A stretch of DNA of 64,000 bases from Mucilaginibacter polytrichastri (GTDB taxonomy: Bacteria; Bacteroidota; Bacteroidia; Sphingobacteriales; Sphingobacteriaceae). The notes under the pieces were generated by a model, which was not told where the DNA came from, ran no database searches, and saw only the letters and a program-made list of their open reading frames with translations. The stretch covers positions 4,848,282 through 4,912,281 of the forward strand of contig NZ_MPPL01000001.1 in the NCBI RefSeq assembly GCF_001911425.1, read 5' to 3'. Shown piece by piece: positions 43,435 to 53,539 of this stretch; the stretch's first letter is position 1, and each line of letters opens with the position of its first letter. Position numbers and translations under genes: made by a program.

Positions 43435-44634
43435 CTATACCAATCCCAACCCCACAAATCCTTTACTTAAAACCGCACTATTGTTTACATCCAGCCATTT
43501 ATCCAGTATGGTGGCGTAAATATCACGGAAATCTACTTTGTATTTTAAGTCGCCGTTTTCGAGGTCGCTTAAATCGGGAGCATCGTTGAAGATGCCGGGC
43601 TTTTGTAGTTTGCCGCCAAACAACATTACGTTACTGGCAGTACCATGATCGGTACCGGCGCTGGCATTCTCTTCTACGCGGCGGCCAAATTCAGAGAAGG
43701 TCATAATCAGTGTATCATCCAGTTTGCCGGTTTGCTTAAGGTCTTTTACAAAAGCAGCAACGGCATCGGCATAAGTCTTCAAAACCCTACCCTGCTGCCC
43801 TTGCTGACCGGCGTGGGTATCAAATCCGCCTAAGGATACATAGTAAACTCTGGTCTCCAGGCCCGAATTAATGAACTTAGATACGTTCTTCAACTGGTTA
43901 CCAATACCCGTAGCCGGATACTGTGCCGTTACGTTATAGGTTTTAGATGTATTTTGGATATAATCTGCCGATGAGTAGGTTTCTATCATCGTTTTATACA
44001 GATAGCCTAAGTTCTCTTCGCTCAGGTGCTGCGCTTCGTGGTCGCGTACAATGTCTTTAAAAAATGGCTCGCGGGTAGTTTGGTATAGCTTGTTAGGGTC
44101 TGATACCGCAATACCTTTCATGTATTCGCCCTTCATAGCTAATGAAAGCGTATCATCAACCTCCATGGCCGTATAAGGGTTTTTTAAGTTCTGGCGATTT
44201 GCATCCAGGTAGCGGCCTATCCAGCCGGTGGTTAAAAACTGGTTAGAGTCGCTGCCGGTTTGCCAGATATCCATCGATCTGAAATGCGACCTGTCGGGAT
44301 TTGGGTAGCCCACCGAATTAATAATGGTCATCCAGCCCTGGTCATAGATCTCCTTCAGCGCGGCAAGGTTAGGGTTTAAGCCCTGCATATCGTTCAGCGT
44401 AATCAGATCAGGCACTTTGATGCCTATATTCTTACGCTTCTGGTAATAAATATCGCTACAGTAAGGGATAATGGTGTTCAGCCCGTCATTGCCGCCGGAG
44501 AGCTGTATCACCACGAGGTTTTTATGCCCGGTAATATCATTCATTGCCAGGGCATCAAACGGTTTCAGAAAAGCAGGGAGCATAAAAGCACCCGAGGCCA
44601 GCATCGTCTTGGTTAAAAAATCTCTCCTTTTCAT
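43435..44634 (-). CDS. DUF1501 protein, Tat-type signal
   Basis: A 399-residue DUF1501 protein (sulfatase-like fold) exported by a twin-arginine-like signal starting KRRDFL. Core parts: VVIQLSGGNDGLNTIIP near the N-terminus and TFSEFGRRVEENASAGTDHG near the C-terminus. The function is unknown; DUF1501 is usually paired with DUF1800. Here a GMC dehydrogenase pair lies between them, all on one strand. Confidence 0.9.
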   Translation of the reverse strand: MKRRDFLTKTMLASGAFMLPAFLKPFDALAMNDITGHKNLVVIQLSGGNDGLNTIIPYCSDIYYQKRKNIGIKVPDLITLNDMQGLNPNLAALKEIYDQGWMTIINSVGYPNPDRSHFRSMDIWQTGSDSNQFLTTGWIGRYLDANRQNLKNPYTAMEVDDTLSLAMKGEYMKGIAVSDPNKLYQTTREPFFKDIVRDHEAQHLSEENLGYLYKTMIETYSSADYIQNTSKTYNVTAQYPATGIGNQLKNVSKFINSGLETRVYYVSLGGFDTHAGQQGQQGRVLKTYADAVAAFVKDLKQTGKLDDTLIMTFSEFGRRVEENASAGTDHGTASNVMLFGGKLQKPGIFNDAPDLSDLENGDLKYKVDFRDIYATILDKWLDVNNSAVLSKGFVGLGLV

Positions 44635-44709
44635 CGGTTATTTTTTAAGGGGTTCTACTTATGACGTTGTTATAAGCCCAAGGTTTAATTTTTTCTTTTT
44701 AATTAAACA

Positions 44710-45279
44710 TCAACGTGTTGCCCAAGCCCTGTCTCCTTTTTTATAAGGTACATCGCCTTCAAATTTCCCGGGTATGGCCACGTAGCGCAAGGCTTGGGTA
44801 CAACCCGGTTTTGATGTAAAGTAACCTAGCAGGGTAAGCTCTTTAACCATCCTGAAATAATGATTTGGCGCCTTTTTATCTTTATGCTTATTATATTCCT
44901 TTTGCTCGGTATCCAGTGTGTTTAAAACCGCTGTGCGCTGTTTCATATCACAAGCCAGAAAATCTTTATCAAACTGTTTTTGGGCCGCTTTATCGATATT
45001 GTTTTTCGCCGTCAAAAATATTTTCTGGTCTTCGGGCTTGTAACAATCTCTCACCATTATGGCCATAAAGCCACCCACATTGGTAGCTTTTGCGCCGGGG
45101 GTATTGGTTTCGGGTATTATCACATCGCCTACTTCATTAAAAAAGGAAACATCTTCTGTTCCAAATAAATCTTCAACCTTATTTGATGTTGTTTTACATC
45201 CGCTTAAAAAAAACTCTGCACCAATAATGGTTCCGCCCATTAATAATGCCACTCTGCCAATTGCGTCTCTTCTGTTCAT
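44710..45279 (-). CDS. Gluconate 2-dehydrogenase subunit 3-like protein
   Basis: A 189-residue protein of the gluconate 2-dehydrogenase subunit 3 family. It carries a NRRDAIGR twin-arginine-like start and a lipobox LSGC (about Cys28). Such subunits help export and anchor the GMC-type catalytic subunit, whose gene ends 12 bp upstream. The two very probably form one complex. Confidence 0.88.
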   Translation of the reverse strand: MNRRDAIGRVALLMGGTIIGAEFFLSGCKTTSNKVEDLFGTEDVSFFNEVGDVIIPETNTPGAKATNVGGFMAIMVRDCYKPEDQKIFLTAKNNIDKAAQKQFDKDFLACDMKQRTAVLNTLDTEQKEYNKHKDKKAPNHYFRMVKELTLLGYFTSKPGCTQALRYVAIPGKFEGDVPYKKGDRAWATR

Positions 45280-45290
45280 GGTTCCGAAGC

Positions 45291-47006
45291 TTAAATGTTA
45301 CCTTTTTTTAATTCTTTAACTGCGTAGTCTGCGGCCCTGGCCGTTAATGCCATATAAGTAAGCGAGGGATTCTGGCAGGCAGACGAAGTCATGCTGGCAC
45401 CATCGGTCACAAATACATTTTTGGCATCCCAAACCTGGTTATGCCCATTCAATACCGATGTTTTAGGGTCGCGGCCCATACGTGCAGTACCCATTTCGTG
45501 AATACCGTCACCTACATGGTGCCCGTTATTCCATGTTTTAACATTTTTAACGCCCGAACTTTCCAGCATTGCCTTTGCTTCGGAGATAATATCAACCCGC
45601 ATTTTCTGCTCATTTTCCTTTAGTTCGGCATCCATGGCCAAAACAGGCAGCCCCCATTTATCTTTCTTACTTTTATCAAGCGAGATCTTGTTTTCATGGT
45701 ACGGCAGCAATTCACCGAAACCGGTGATGCCGATGCTCCATTGTCCCGGCTCAACCAGTGCTTCTTTGTAACCCGCTCCAAACTGCATTTCGGCTACATC
45801 CCTACTCCAGTCTTCGCGGTTCGCGCTGCCCTGGTAGCCAAAGCCACGCAAGTAATCGCGCTTGTCGCCAAACAGGTTGGTAAACCTCGGGATATAGATA
45901 CCGTTGGCCCTGCGACCGTATACGTATTTATCTTCAAAACCGTTAATCATGCCGGATGCGCCGAGGTTATAGTGGTGGTCCATTACGTTGTGCCCAAGTT
46001 CGCCACTACTGCTGCCCAAGCCGCCTTGCCATACATCGGTAGCCGAATTCATTAATACCCAGGCACTATTTAATGCCGATGCATTAACAAATACTATTTT
46101 GGCATGGTACTCATAAGTTTGGTTTGTTTCGGCATCCAGCACCTCTACCCCGGTAGCCTTTTGGGTGTTTTTATCATAAATAATTTTGGTAACGATAGAG
46201 AAAGGCCTCACCGTTAAGTTACCCGTAGCCACAGCAGCAGGCAAGGTAGACGATTGCGTACTAAAATACCCGCCGAACGGGCAACCCTCCCAGCAACGGT
46301 TTCTAAACTGGCATGCTGTACGGCCCGGTATAGCTTGTGTTAAGTTAGCGGTACGCCCAATGATCATATGGCGGCTGCCTTTATATTTTTCTTTAATGCG
46401 GCGTGCAACATCTTTTTCTACCACATTCATTTGCATGGGTGGCAAATAATGCCCGTCTGGTAGTTGCTCCAGGCCATCCCTCGATCCGCTGATGCCTGCA
46501 AACTTTTCTACGTAATCATACCAGGGTGCCAGGTCAGCATACCTTATCGGCCAGTCAATAGCCCAGCCATCTTTGGCATTGGCTTCAAAATCGTGATCGC
46601 TCCAACGGTAACTTTGCCTGCCCCACAACTGCGACCGGCCACCCAACTGGTAAGCGCGCCACCAATTAAAAGGCTTAACTTCTGTATAAGGTGAGTCAAC
46701 ATCATTGGCCCATTTATCTATAATTTGCTCCTGTGCGCCCCAGTTACGCGCTATAATAGGGTGTTGCTTGGCCTGAGCCTGTGTTATAGAGCCACGGTGC
46801 TCAAACTCCCAGGGATCTTTGGTAGCAGTTTTATAATCTTTTAGGTGCTCGTAATTACGGCCCCGCTCCAGCATAATGGTTTTTAACCCTTTTTCGGTTA
46901 ACTCTTTCGCGGCCCATCCGCCGCTAATGCCAGAGCCTATTACAATAGCATCGTATGTGTAATCGGCTTTTGCTTTGCCATTAATATTTACAGTATCTTT
47001 TAGCAT
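45291..47006 (-). CDS. GMC-type FAD oxidoreductase
   Basis: A 571-residue flavin enzyme. The FAD loop VIGSGISGGWAAKEL is at the N-terminus; the C-terminal GMC motif contains HEMGTARMGRDP and NPSLTYMALTARAADY. The ATG at 47006 is preferred to a TTG 27 bp upstream. It lacks its own signal peptide, so it is probably carried out with subunit 3. Substrate is likely a sugar or sugar acid (inference from family). Confidence 0.9.
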   Translation of the reverse strand: MLKDTVNINGKAKADYTYDAIVIGSGISGGWAAKELTEKGLKTIMLERGRNYEHLKDYKTATKDPWEFEHRGSITQAQAKQHPIIARNWGAQEQIIDKWANDVDSPYTEVKPFNWWRAYQLGGRSQLWGRQSYRWSDHDFEANAKDGWAIDWPIRYADLAPWYDYVEKFAGISGSRDGLEQLPDGHYLPPMQMNVVEKDVARRIKEKYKGSRHMIIGRTANLTQAIPGRTACQFRNRCWEGCPFGGYFSTQSSTLPAAVATGNLTVRPFSIVTKIIYDKNTQKATGVEVLDAETNQTYEYHAKIVFVNASALNSAWVLMNSATDVWQGGLGSSSGELGHNVMDHHYNLGASGMINGFEDKYVYGRRANGIYIPRFTNLFGDKRDYLRGFGYQGSANREDWSRDVAEMQFGAGYKEALVEPGQWSIGITGFGELLPYHENKISLDKSKKDKWGLPVLAMDAELKENEQKMRVDIISEAKAMLESSGVKNVKTWNNGHHVGDGIHEMGTARMGRDPKTSVLNGHNQVWDAKNVFVTDGASMTSSACQNPSLTYMALTARAADYAVKELKKGNI

Positions 47007-47152
47007 AAATGAAGGTTTTGTTGGTTGCTTCAATAATTGGTAAAAGTAAAGTAGTATTTATATTACGGCCATGCAAATACAAAGCGAATTTATGTATACC
47101 TGTGATTACTATTGGTTAAAATATTACAAGTAATAATCAAAATATCACGCAA

Positions 47153-48532
47153 TTAACAAAGCTGGTACTCTGGCGTCGAAGCAATCTGGATCACCATCGA
47201 TTTAATATCCGGTGTCTGGTTCACCTCGTCAATTACGGTTTGGTTAAGTTTGGGTTCCAGCATAAATTCGGCAACCTGTATGCGGGGCATATCCAACGGG
47301 ATGTCCTGCAAAAAACGGCTCCAATCAGGCACTGCCTGGGTACGCTTAATTACGTTGAACTGCTGCCTGTGTGTAGCTGCCAAAAATGCTTCATCCTCTG
47401 GGGTGGCCTTACCTGTAAAATCAATAACACCTGCATTTAATAACGTAGAAGCTATTTTAATACGGTACATTAATGATGAACTGTCTATCCATGCCCGGCC
47501 GCCCGGCCAGCCTGCCACATTGGGTGGTTTAAACAATACCTGCCCCAAGGTGCGCTCAAATTGCAGCAATACATCGGGGTTATGGTAATCTATATAAAAC
47601 TGCCGCGTGAGCGAAACCAGCAGCTGCACCGGCGATTTAATAATTACGCCAATATTTTTATCCTCATAAAACCAGTCGGCCAGGAAAACAAATTCCAGCA
47701 AGGGTTTTAATTCGTAATTGGCCTGGTAAAATACATCGGCCATTTGGCTTACATGTACCGGATCGGGCGTATCATTAACCAGGTAACGGTATAGCTTTGT
47801 GCAAATAAAGGTAGCCGTTTGCTTATTGCTCAATATGATATCAATAATATCTTCGCCGCAAAAGTTGGCCGTTTTACCCATAAAGGTTTTCTGCCCGTCG
47901 TCATGTATTCGGGGTATAAACGTGTACTGGGAGGTTTTACCATCATAATGCCAACCGGTAAATGAGCGGGCCGACTCCTTAATGTCCTGCTCGGTGTAAT
48001 GGCCAATTCCTAAGGTAAACAGCTCCATCAGTTCGCGGGCAAAGTTTTCGTTAGGGTGCCCCTTTACATTTTGCTGGTTGTTTAAAAAGGTAAGCATCGC
48101 CGGCGATTGTGAAACCGCTGTGAGCAGGGTTTTAAAATTACCAAGCGCATAGGTACGCTGTATATTGTTAAGCTGTTGCTGATGGTAGGCATTGTTAATA
48201 TTACAAGCAAAATGATTGTGCCAAAAAAGCGTCATCCGCTCGCGCAGCTGGGCATCAGAAACGGCCATTTGTTTCAGCCAGGTAGTATTTAAGTCTTTAT
48301 CCTGCTGGTTTCGGTCTTCCTGGTTTTTCTTCTTTGTCTCGGGGTCATTGGCTTTGGGCCGCAGGTCTATATTTTCTGTAATAACGGCAATGTGCTGATC
48401 GGCCTCTGCGTTTTTAAAAAGTTCTTTTACATTCTTTTTTACCGAAGCGTTCTCGTGCCCATACAATTCTTTAAACCTGATGCCAAAACCGGCTCTCGAA
48501 TACAGATGTTTTATTTGCCTTGCATTATTCAT
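47153..48532 (-). CDS. DUF1800 protein
   Basis: A 459-residue DUF1800 protein with typical blocks LFWHNHFA, NFARELMELFTLGIGHYTEQD and RSFTGWHYDG. Function unknown; it usually travels with DUF1501 proteins and may have an export or surface role. It is the first gene of the four-gene minus-strand cluster. No clear signal peptide is seen. Confidence 0.9.
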   Translation of the reverse strand: MNNARQIKHLYSRAGFGIRFKELYGHENASVKKNVKELFKNAEADQHIAVITENIDLRPKANDPETKKKNQEDRNQQDKDLNTTWLKQMAVSDAQLRERMTLFWHNHFACNINNAYHQQQLNNIQRTYALGNFKTLLTAVSQSPAMLTFLNNQQNVKGHPNENFARELMELFTLGIGHYTEQDIKESARSFTGWHYDGKTSQYTFIPRIHDDGQKTFMGKTANFCGEDIIDIILSNKQTATFICTKLYRYLVNDTPDPVHVSQMADVFYQANYELKPLLEFVFLADWFYEDKNIGVIIKSPVQLLVSLTRQFYIDYHNPDVLLQFERTLGQVLFKPPNVAGWPGGRAWIDSSSLMYRIKIASTLLNAGVIDFTGKATPEDEAFLAATHRQQFNVIKRTQAVPDWSRFLQDIPLDMPRIQVAEFMLEPKLNQTVIDEVNQTPDIKSMVIQIASTPEYQLC

Positions 48533-48757
48533 AGGGGTATCTGTTAAATAAATATGACACTATTTTTTACAATAGGTTTAATTATGTAATACCCGCAATA
48601 TAAAATTAACCACGGCTATTATATATACACACTAATGAAATTTCTGTGCCTGCACGGCCAGTATTACGGCTTTTAGTTGATAGTAGTGCCGATATCATAC
48701 TTTATAAGTATCAATTATTACCCCTATATTAGAAGCAACAAACCTTATTAATTTATA

Positions 48758-50737
48758 ATGAAACTAATTTTACCCCTCTTGTTTCTGTGCTGTACCTTGC
48801 AGCTATCTGTACATGCACAAGTTAAAACAAACCGTATACAGGCTTTCGGCAAAGTTGACCAAGCCGACCTCGAACTAAAAACCTGCGACTTTGAAAGTGA
48901 TGCCAATGCCATGGTGCTTTTTGTTAAAGGCGATATATACTACGACCAGGAATTTAACATAGTGATGGAATACCATAAGCGCATTAAAATTTTTAATGAA
49001 CATGGTAAAGACGAGGCTAACGTTAAAATTGATTTTGAAGGTGGTAACAAGGTAGAAAGCATAACCGGCCTGCAAGCCCAAACTATTAACCTGACAGACG
49101 GCAAACCCGAAATAACCAAGGTTGATAAAAAGCAAATATTTTTGCAGGTTATTGATAAAGACCAGGATCAATACACCTTTTCGTTTGCTAATGTAAAACC
49201 CGGCTCGGTTGTAGAGTATAAATTTACACGTATTATACATGCTTACAGCTGGCTGCCCAACTGGTATTTTCAGGAAGGGATACCGGTAAGATACAGCGAA
49301 CTGGATACCAGCATCCCGGATCTTTTAGATTTTAAAACACAAACACATGTTAACCAGGCATTTGTTAAGCGGGTAAATACAAGTGAGTCTCAAACAATAG
49401 GCACCGGTACCAATGCTATCACGTTTAATAATGAAAAGGATGAGCGGGCGCTTGAAAATATCCACTCTTTGCCCGATGAACCGTACATGACCTCTGATGT
49501 AGATAATTTACAAAGTATTTATTTTCAGCTGATAGGTGTAAAACCTATTGGCGGCTTTAGCAAAACCTTTGCCAATAGCTGGCCAAAGGTTGGTGAGGCA
49601 TTTGCAGACGATGAAGATTTTGGCGACCAGTTAAAACGTAAATTAACTGCCGAGGAAGCCATTATTACCAAAGCCAAGGCGTTAAAAACAGACGAACAGA
49701 AAATTGCATATATTTTTAATGAGGTTAAAAATACCATGAAATGGAACGGTATTGACAGATGGTACACCAATGATGGTACCCGCACAGCCTGGGACAAAAA
49801 AACCGGCAACGCCACCGAAATTAATATTATTCTGTATCACCTGCTTAAGCAGTCGGGGGTGAAAGATGTTTACCCGATGGAAGTAAGCACCCGCTCGCAC
49901 GGTAAGGTTAACCCTGCCTACCCTTTTATGCGCCAGTTTAACCGCGCTGTTGTATACATCCCAATTGACAGTACAAACCATTATGTAATGGATGCAAGCG
50001 GTAAATACAATGTGTACAATGAAATACCGGCAAATTTGCTTAATTCTTACGGTCTTAGCATTAATAAGGAGACCAATACTTACGATCTGGTTTTTTTAGA
50101 AAAAAAACGCCCGTCTGTTAAGTCAGTATACATTAATGCCGAAATTAACACCGACGGACAAATGAGTGGCACTGCCAGCATCAGCAGCCTTAGCTATGGC
50201 CGCATTAATGCTGTAGAATCATATAAAACAGATGGCGAAAAAAAATACATCGAAAGCCTTACCGAGCACGACAATAATTTAAAGATCTCTTCTTTAAAAA
50301 TGGATAACCTGGAGATCGACTCTTTGCCGCTTTCGCAAAACATAACTTTTAAGCTCGATCTTACTGGGTCGGACGGTACTTATATTTATTTTGTACCCAA
50401 CATGTTTTCGGCTTTGCACAACAACCCATTTTTGAGCGAAAACAGGTATACCAATATAGATTTCGGCTATCGTAACAACGTAACTTTAACAGGCACCTAT
50501 AAAATGCCGGCCGGTTATAAGGCCGATGCCCTGCCTAAAAGTATAAGCATGATAATGCCAGATAAAAGCATCAGCATTAAGCGCTTTGTTGCAGAAGAAG
50601 GCGGTATAGTTACTGTACGTTACGTGGTGAGTTATGCAAAATCTTTTTATTTTAAAGAAGATTATGCCGAACTGCATGAGTTCTACAAAAAAATGCAGGA
50701 AATGCTGAACGAACAAGTTGTACTGAAAAAATCATAA
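48758..50737 (+). CDS. DUF3857 protein, transglutaminase-like Cys missing
   Basis: A 659-residue exported protein (signal cut near SVHAQ). DUF3857 occupies about 50-230, followed by a transglutaminase-like domain (about 300-415). Where the catalytic Cys is expected the sequence reads KKTGNATEIN, so no Cys is present and cross-linking or protease activity is unlikely. This variant is common in DUF3857 proteins. It is followed 6 bp later by a second DUF3857 gene. Confidence 0.88.
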   Translation: MKLILPLLFLCCTLQLSVHAQVKTNRIQAFGKVDQADLELKTCDFESDANAMVLFVKGDIYYDQEFNIVMEYHKRIKIFNEHGKDEANVKIDFEGGNKVESITGLQAQTINLTDGKPEITKVDKKQIFLQVIDKDQDQYTFSFANVKPGSVVEYKFTRIIHAYSWLPNWYFQEGIPVRYSELDTSIPDLLDFKTQTHVNQAFVKRVNTSESQTIGTGTNAITFNNEKDERALENIHSLPDEPYMTSDVDNLQSIYFQLIGVKPIGGFSKTFANSWPKVGEAFADDEDFGDQLKRKLTAEEAIITKAKALKTDEQKIAYIFNEVKNTMKWNGIDRWYTNDGTRTAWDKKTGNATEINIILYHLLKQSGVKDVYPMEVSTRSHGKVNPAYPFMRQFNRAVVYIPIDSTNHYVMDASGKYNVYNEIPANLLNSYGLSINKETNTYDLVFLEKKRPSVKSVYINAEINTDGQMSGTASISSLSYGRINAVESYKTDGEKKYIESLTEHDNNLKISSLKMDNLEIDSLPLSQNITFKLDLTGSDGTYIYFVPNMFSALHNNPFLSENRYTNIDFGYRNNVTLTGTYKMPAGYKADALPKSISMIMPDKSISIKRFVAEEGGIVTVRYVVSYAKSFYFKEDYAELHEFYKKMQEMLNEQVVLKKS

Positions 50738-50743
50738 CCGCAG

Positions 50744-52681
50744 ATGTTTGTTAAAAATATTTATCGCCTTGCCTGCATAGGTTTTGCATTGATAACCTGC
50801 GGCACCCTGTATGCACAACCCAAAGGTATCGACAAAGAATTGTACAAAGCAGCCACCATACCGGATTCTTTAAAAGAGAACGCGAATGCAGTTGTAAGAT
50901 ATTCATCTGATGATTACCTTATTAAAGCCCCTGGGAAAGCCGTAATTAAACATTATAGTTTGGTTACTATCTTAAATGAGAAAGCTGATGGTGAAGCCCA
51001 TCTCCACATTGATTACAACAGAAAATATGATGCAATAAGCAGCATTGAAATGAAGGTATATAATGCAGCCGGCGTACTTATTAAAAAGTATGGCAAAAGC
51101 GATATGTATGATGCCCTGGCTACAGACGATGCAACCATTGCAACAGACGATAGATACTTGGCTTTAAGACATGTTATTTCCACTTACCCCGCCACGATAG
51201 AAACCAGCTATGAAGAAGATCTTTCGAGCTTTGTCGATCTAGGAAGCTGGTACATACAGGGTACAGAAACATCTATTCAAAACGCTGTATGCACAATGAC
51301 GGTTAACCCTGATTTGGGATTTCGTTTTATCAATGAGAATATAAAGTTAGAAACTCAAAAGGCAAAAGATGGTATTCTTGACACCTACAATTGGCAAATT
51401 AAAAACCTAAAATCGGTAAAGCCAGAGGATGAAGTTCCAAATTGGCAAATCACGAAGAAAGTATCATTTGCAATTAATCAATTTATATATTGTGGCTCTG
51501 CTGGAACTTTCAATAATTGGTCTGACTATGGAAAATGGCTATCAGGACTTAAATCAGATGTCTGCACACTTACACCGCAACGTGCAGAAGAAATAAAAAA
51601 AATGACCGATAGCCTTAAGACAGACAAAGAAAAGGCTAGATTTTTATACAACTATCTTCAAAAAAACGTCAGGTATGTAAGTATTCAATTAGGGATTGGT
51701 GGCTTAAAACCGCTACCGGCAACTTTTGTTGACCAAAAAAAATATGGCGATTGCAAAGCATTATGCAATTATATGTACGCCCTTTTAAAAGCGGTTAACA
51801 TTCCCTCGTATTATGCCGAAGTTAATGCAGGTACAAATGAAGAGCCGGCAAACCCTGTCTTTCCGAATAGGCCCTTCAATCATATTATATTATGTATCCC
51901 TTTTAAAAGTGATACAACCTGGTTAGAATGTACCAGTAATACCCAGCCATTTGGTAAACTTGGCACATTTACAGAAAACCGAAATGCATTACTTATAACG
52001 GAAGATGGAGGAAAATTGGTAAACACGCCCCGCAGCACTATGAGTAATAATACCTTTAATAGCGATGTGCATATTACACTTGCTCCAGATGGCGGGGCCA
52101 AAGCCAAGATAAAAATTTTAAGTACTGGAGAAGTGCGTGATACATATATCGGCATATCTGCACAAAAGCTTGATTATCAGAAAGAATTTTTGATCAGGCG
52201 ACTACACATGAAGCAACCCTCTTTACTTGATTTTAAACTCTCAGACAATAAAGATGATGTGAAACAGGTAGATCTCGACCTCGAGTATGATAAGTTTTAT
52301 GATATGGCAGCTGGCGAGAAACAATTTTATCGCCCAAGGGCTTTTGATTTATGGAACGTTACAGTTCCTGTTCTTGACAAGCGTAATGCGGATTATTATT
52401 TTGATTACCCCATGCAGAAAACCTGCACCACAACTATTGACCTGCCCACAGGCTTCGAGATGGAGTCATTACCAACAAACGTAAGCCTTAAATTTACTTA
52501 CGGCAGTTACAATGTAAATTACCAATATCTGGCTGATAAAAACGAGGTGGTAAGCACAACCAGTTTTGTTTTAACCAACCAGGTTATACCTGCAGCCAAA
52601 TACAATGAGATGCAGCAATACATGGATAATATTGCCAAAGCACAGAATAAAAAATTAGTGATCCGCCGCAAGGCTTCCTAA
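50744..52681 (+). CDS. DUF3857 protein with transglutaminase-like domain
   Basis: A 645-residue exported protein (signal cut near TLYAQP). It carries DUF3857 (about 55-220) and a transglutaminase-like domain (about 280-400) in which the Cys is present, in KKYGDCKALCNYMYALLK, with a His in FNHIILCIP and WLECTSN. It could cleave or cross-link peptides in the periplasm. The middle part (about 51150-52400) looks more AT-rich than its neighbour. It forms a tandem pair with the upstream Cys-less copy. Confidence 0.88.
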   Translation: MFVKNIYRLACIGFALITCGTLYAQPKGIDKELYKAATIPDSLKENANAVVRYSSDDYLIKAPGKAVIKHYSLVTILNEKADGEAHLHIDYNRKYDAISSIEMKVYNAAGVLIKKYGKSDMYDALATDDATIATDDRYLALRHVISTYPATIETSYEEDLSSFVDLGSWYIQGTETSIQNAVCTMTVNPDLGFRFINENIKLETQKAKDGILDTYNWQIKNLKSVKPEDEVPNWQITKKVSFAINQFIYCGSAGTFNNWSDYGKWLSGLKSDVCTLTPQRAEEIKKMTDSLKTDKEKARFLYNYLQKNVRYVSIQLGIGGLKPLPATFVDQKKYGDCKALCNYMYALLKAVNIPSYYAEVNAGTNEEPANPVFPNRPFNHIILCIPFKSDTTWLECTSNTQPFGKLGTFTENRNALLITEDGGKLVNTPRSTMSNNTFNSDVHITLAPDGGAKAKIKILSTGEVRDTYIGISAQKLDYQKEFLIRRLHMKQPSLLDFKLSDNKDDVKQVDLDLEYDKFYDMAAGEKQFYRPRAFDLWNVTVPVLDKRNADYYFDYPMQKTCTTTIDLPTGFEMESLPTNVSLKFTYGSYNVNYQYLADKNEVVSTTSFVLTNQVIPAAKYNEMQQYMDNIAKAQNKKLVIRRKAS

Positions 52682-52691
52682 CTTTAACCCG

Positions 52692-53321
52692 ATGATTTTC
52701 GGGCTAGACGAACGCTTAATATTTCCGGACCCTGCACAGGCAGAGGATGATGGCCTGCTGGCCGTAGGAGGTGACCTGTCGATAGATCGCCTCCTGCTGG
52801 CTTATCATAACGGAATTTTTCCGTGGTATAGCGATGATACGCCCATTTTATGGTACTCACCACACGAGCGTTTTGTACTTTACCCAGCCGAACTGAAAGT
52901 ATCTAAAAGCATGCGGCAGGTTTTAAACTCAGGTAAATTCAGGGTCACGGTCAATCAGTGTTTTGCCGACGTAATAAAAGCCTGCGCCGCCGCGCCGCGC
53001 GAAGGGCAAGACGGCACCTGGATAACCACCGAAATGCAGGATGCTTACATCAACCTGCACCACGAGGGCCATGCCCACTCTTACGAAGTTTGGGAAAACA
53101 GTATTTTGGTTGGTGGCCTGTATGGCATAGCCATGAACAATGTTTTTTGCGGCGAAAGCATGTTTAGCAGGGTTAGCAATGCCTCTAAAACAGCGCTTAT
53201 TTACCTCTGTAAAAATAATGCGTATACCCTGGTAGACTGCCAGGTACCCACCGACCATTTAACCTCCATGGGTGCTCGCCTCATCCCGCGAGATGAGTAT
53301 CTGGATGTTTTAAACTCCTGA
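52692..53321 (+). CDS. aat: Leucyl/phenylalanyl-tRNA-protein transferase
   Basis: A 209-residue Aat that adds Leu or Phe to N-terminal Arg/Lys, marking proteins for Clp degradation. Signature parts are GIFPWYSDDTPILWYSPHER and GGLYGIAMNNVFCGESMFS. It starts 10 bp after the DUF3857 gene. Length is normal. Confidence 0.94.
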   Translation: MIFGLDERLIFPDPAQAEDDGLLAVGGDLSIDRLLLAYHNGIFPWYSDDTPILWYSPHERFVLYPAELKVSKSMRQVLNSGKFRVTVNQCFADVIKACAAAPREGQDGTWITTEMQDAYINLHHEGHAHSYEVWENSILVGGLYGIAMNNVFCGESMFSRVSNASKTALIYLCKNNAYTLVDCQVPTDHLTSMGARLIPRDEYLDVLNS

Positions 53322-53539
53322 AACGGCTATAATTCATTCTGTTTTTCTGTTAAAAAAGGCTTCAATCGTTAATGATTGCCCATGTAATCAAACAGTTACA
53401 TAGTTGCACTCATCAACCATTAAACTTTAACGCATTTGGATTGTCATATATCCGAATTACGAAACAACTATCAAAACATCGGGGTTGTAGCTTAGTAAAG
53501 AAGCAAGTATACCTTCCGACAGATCTTAAAATTTACAAA

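Noticed and set aside
53372..53539. A longer start for the Gly/Asn-rich secreted protein
   Set aside because: It would hide the signal peptide behind 56 residues of non-conserved leader.
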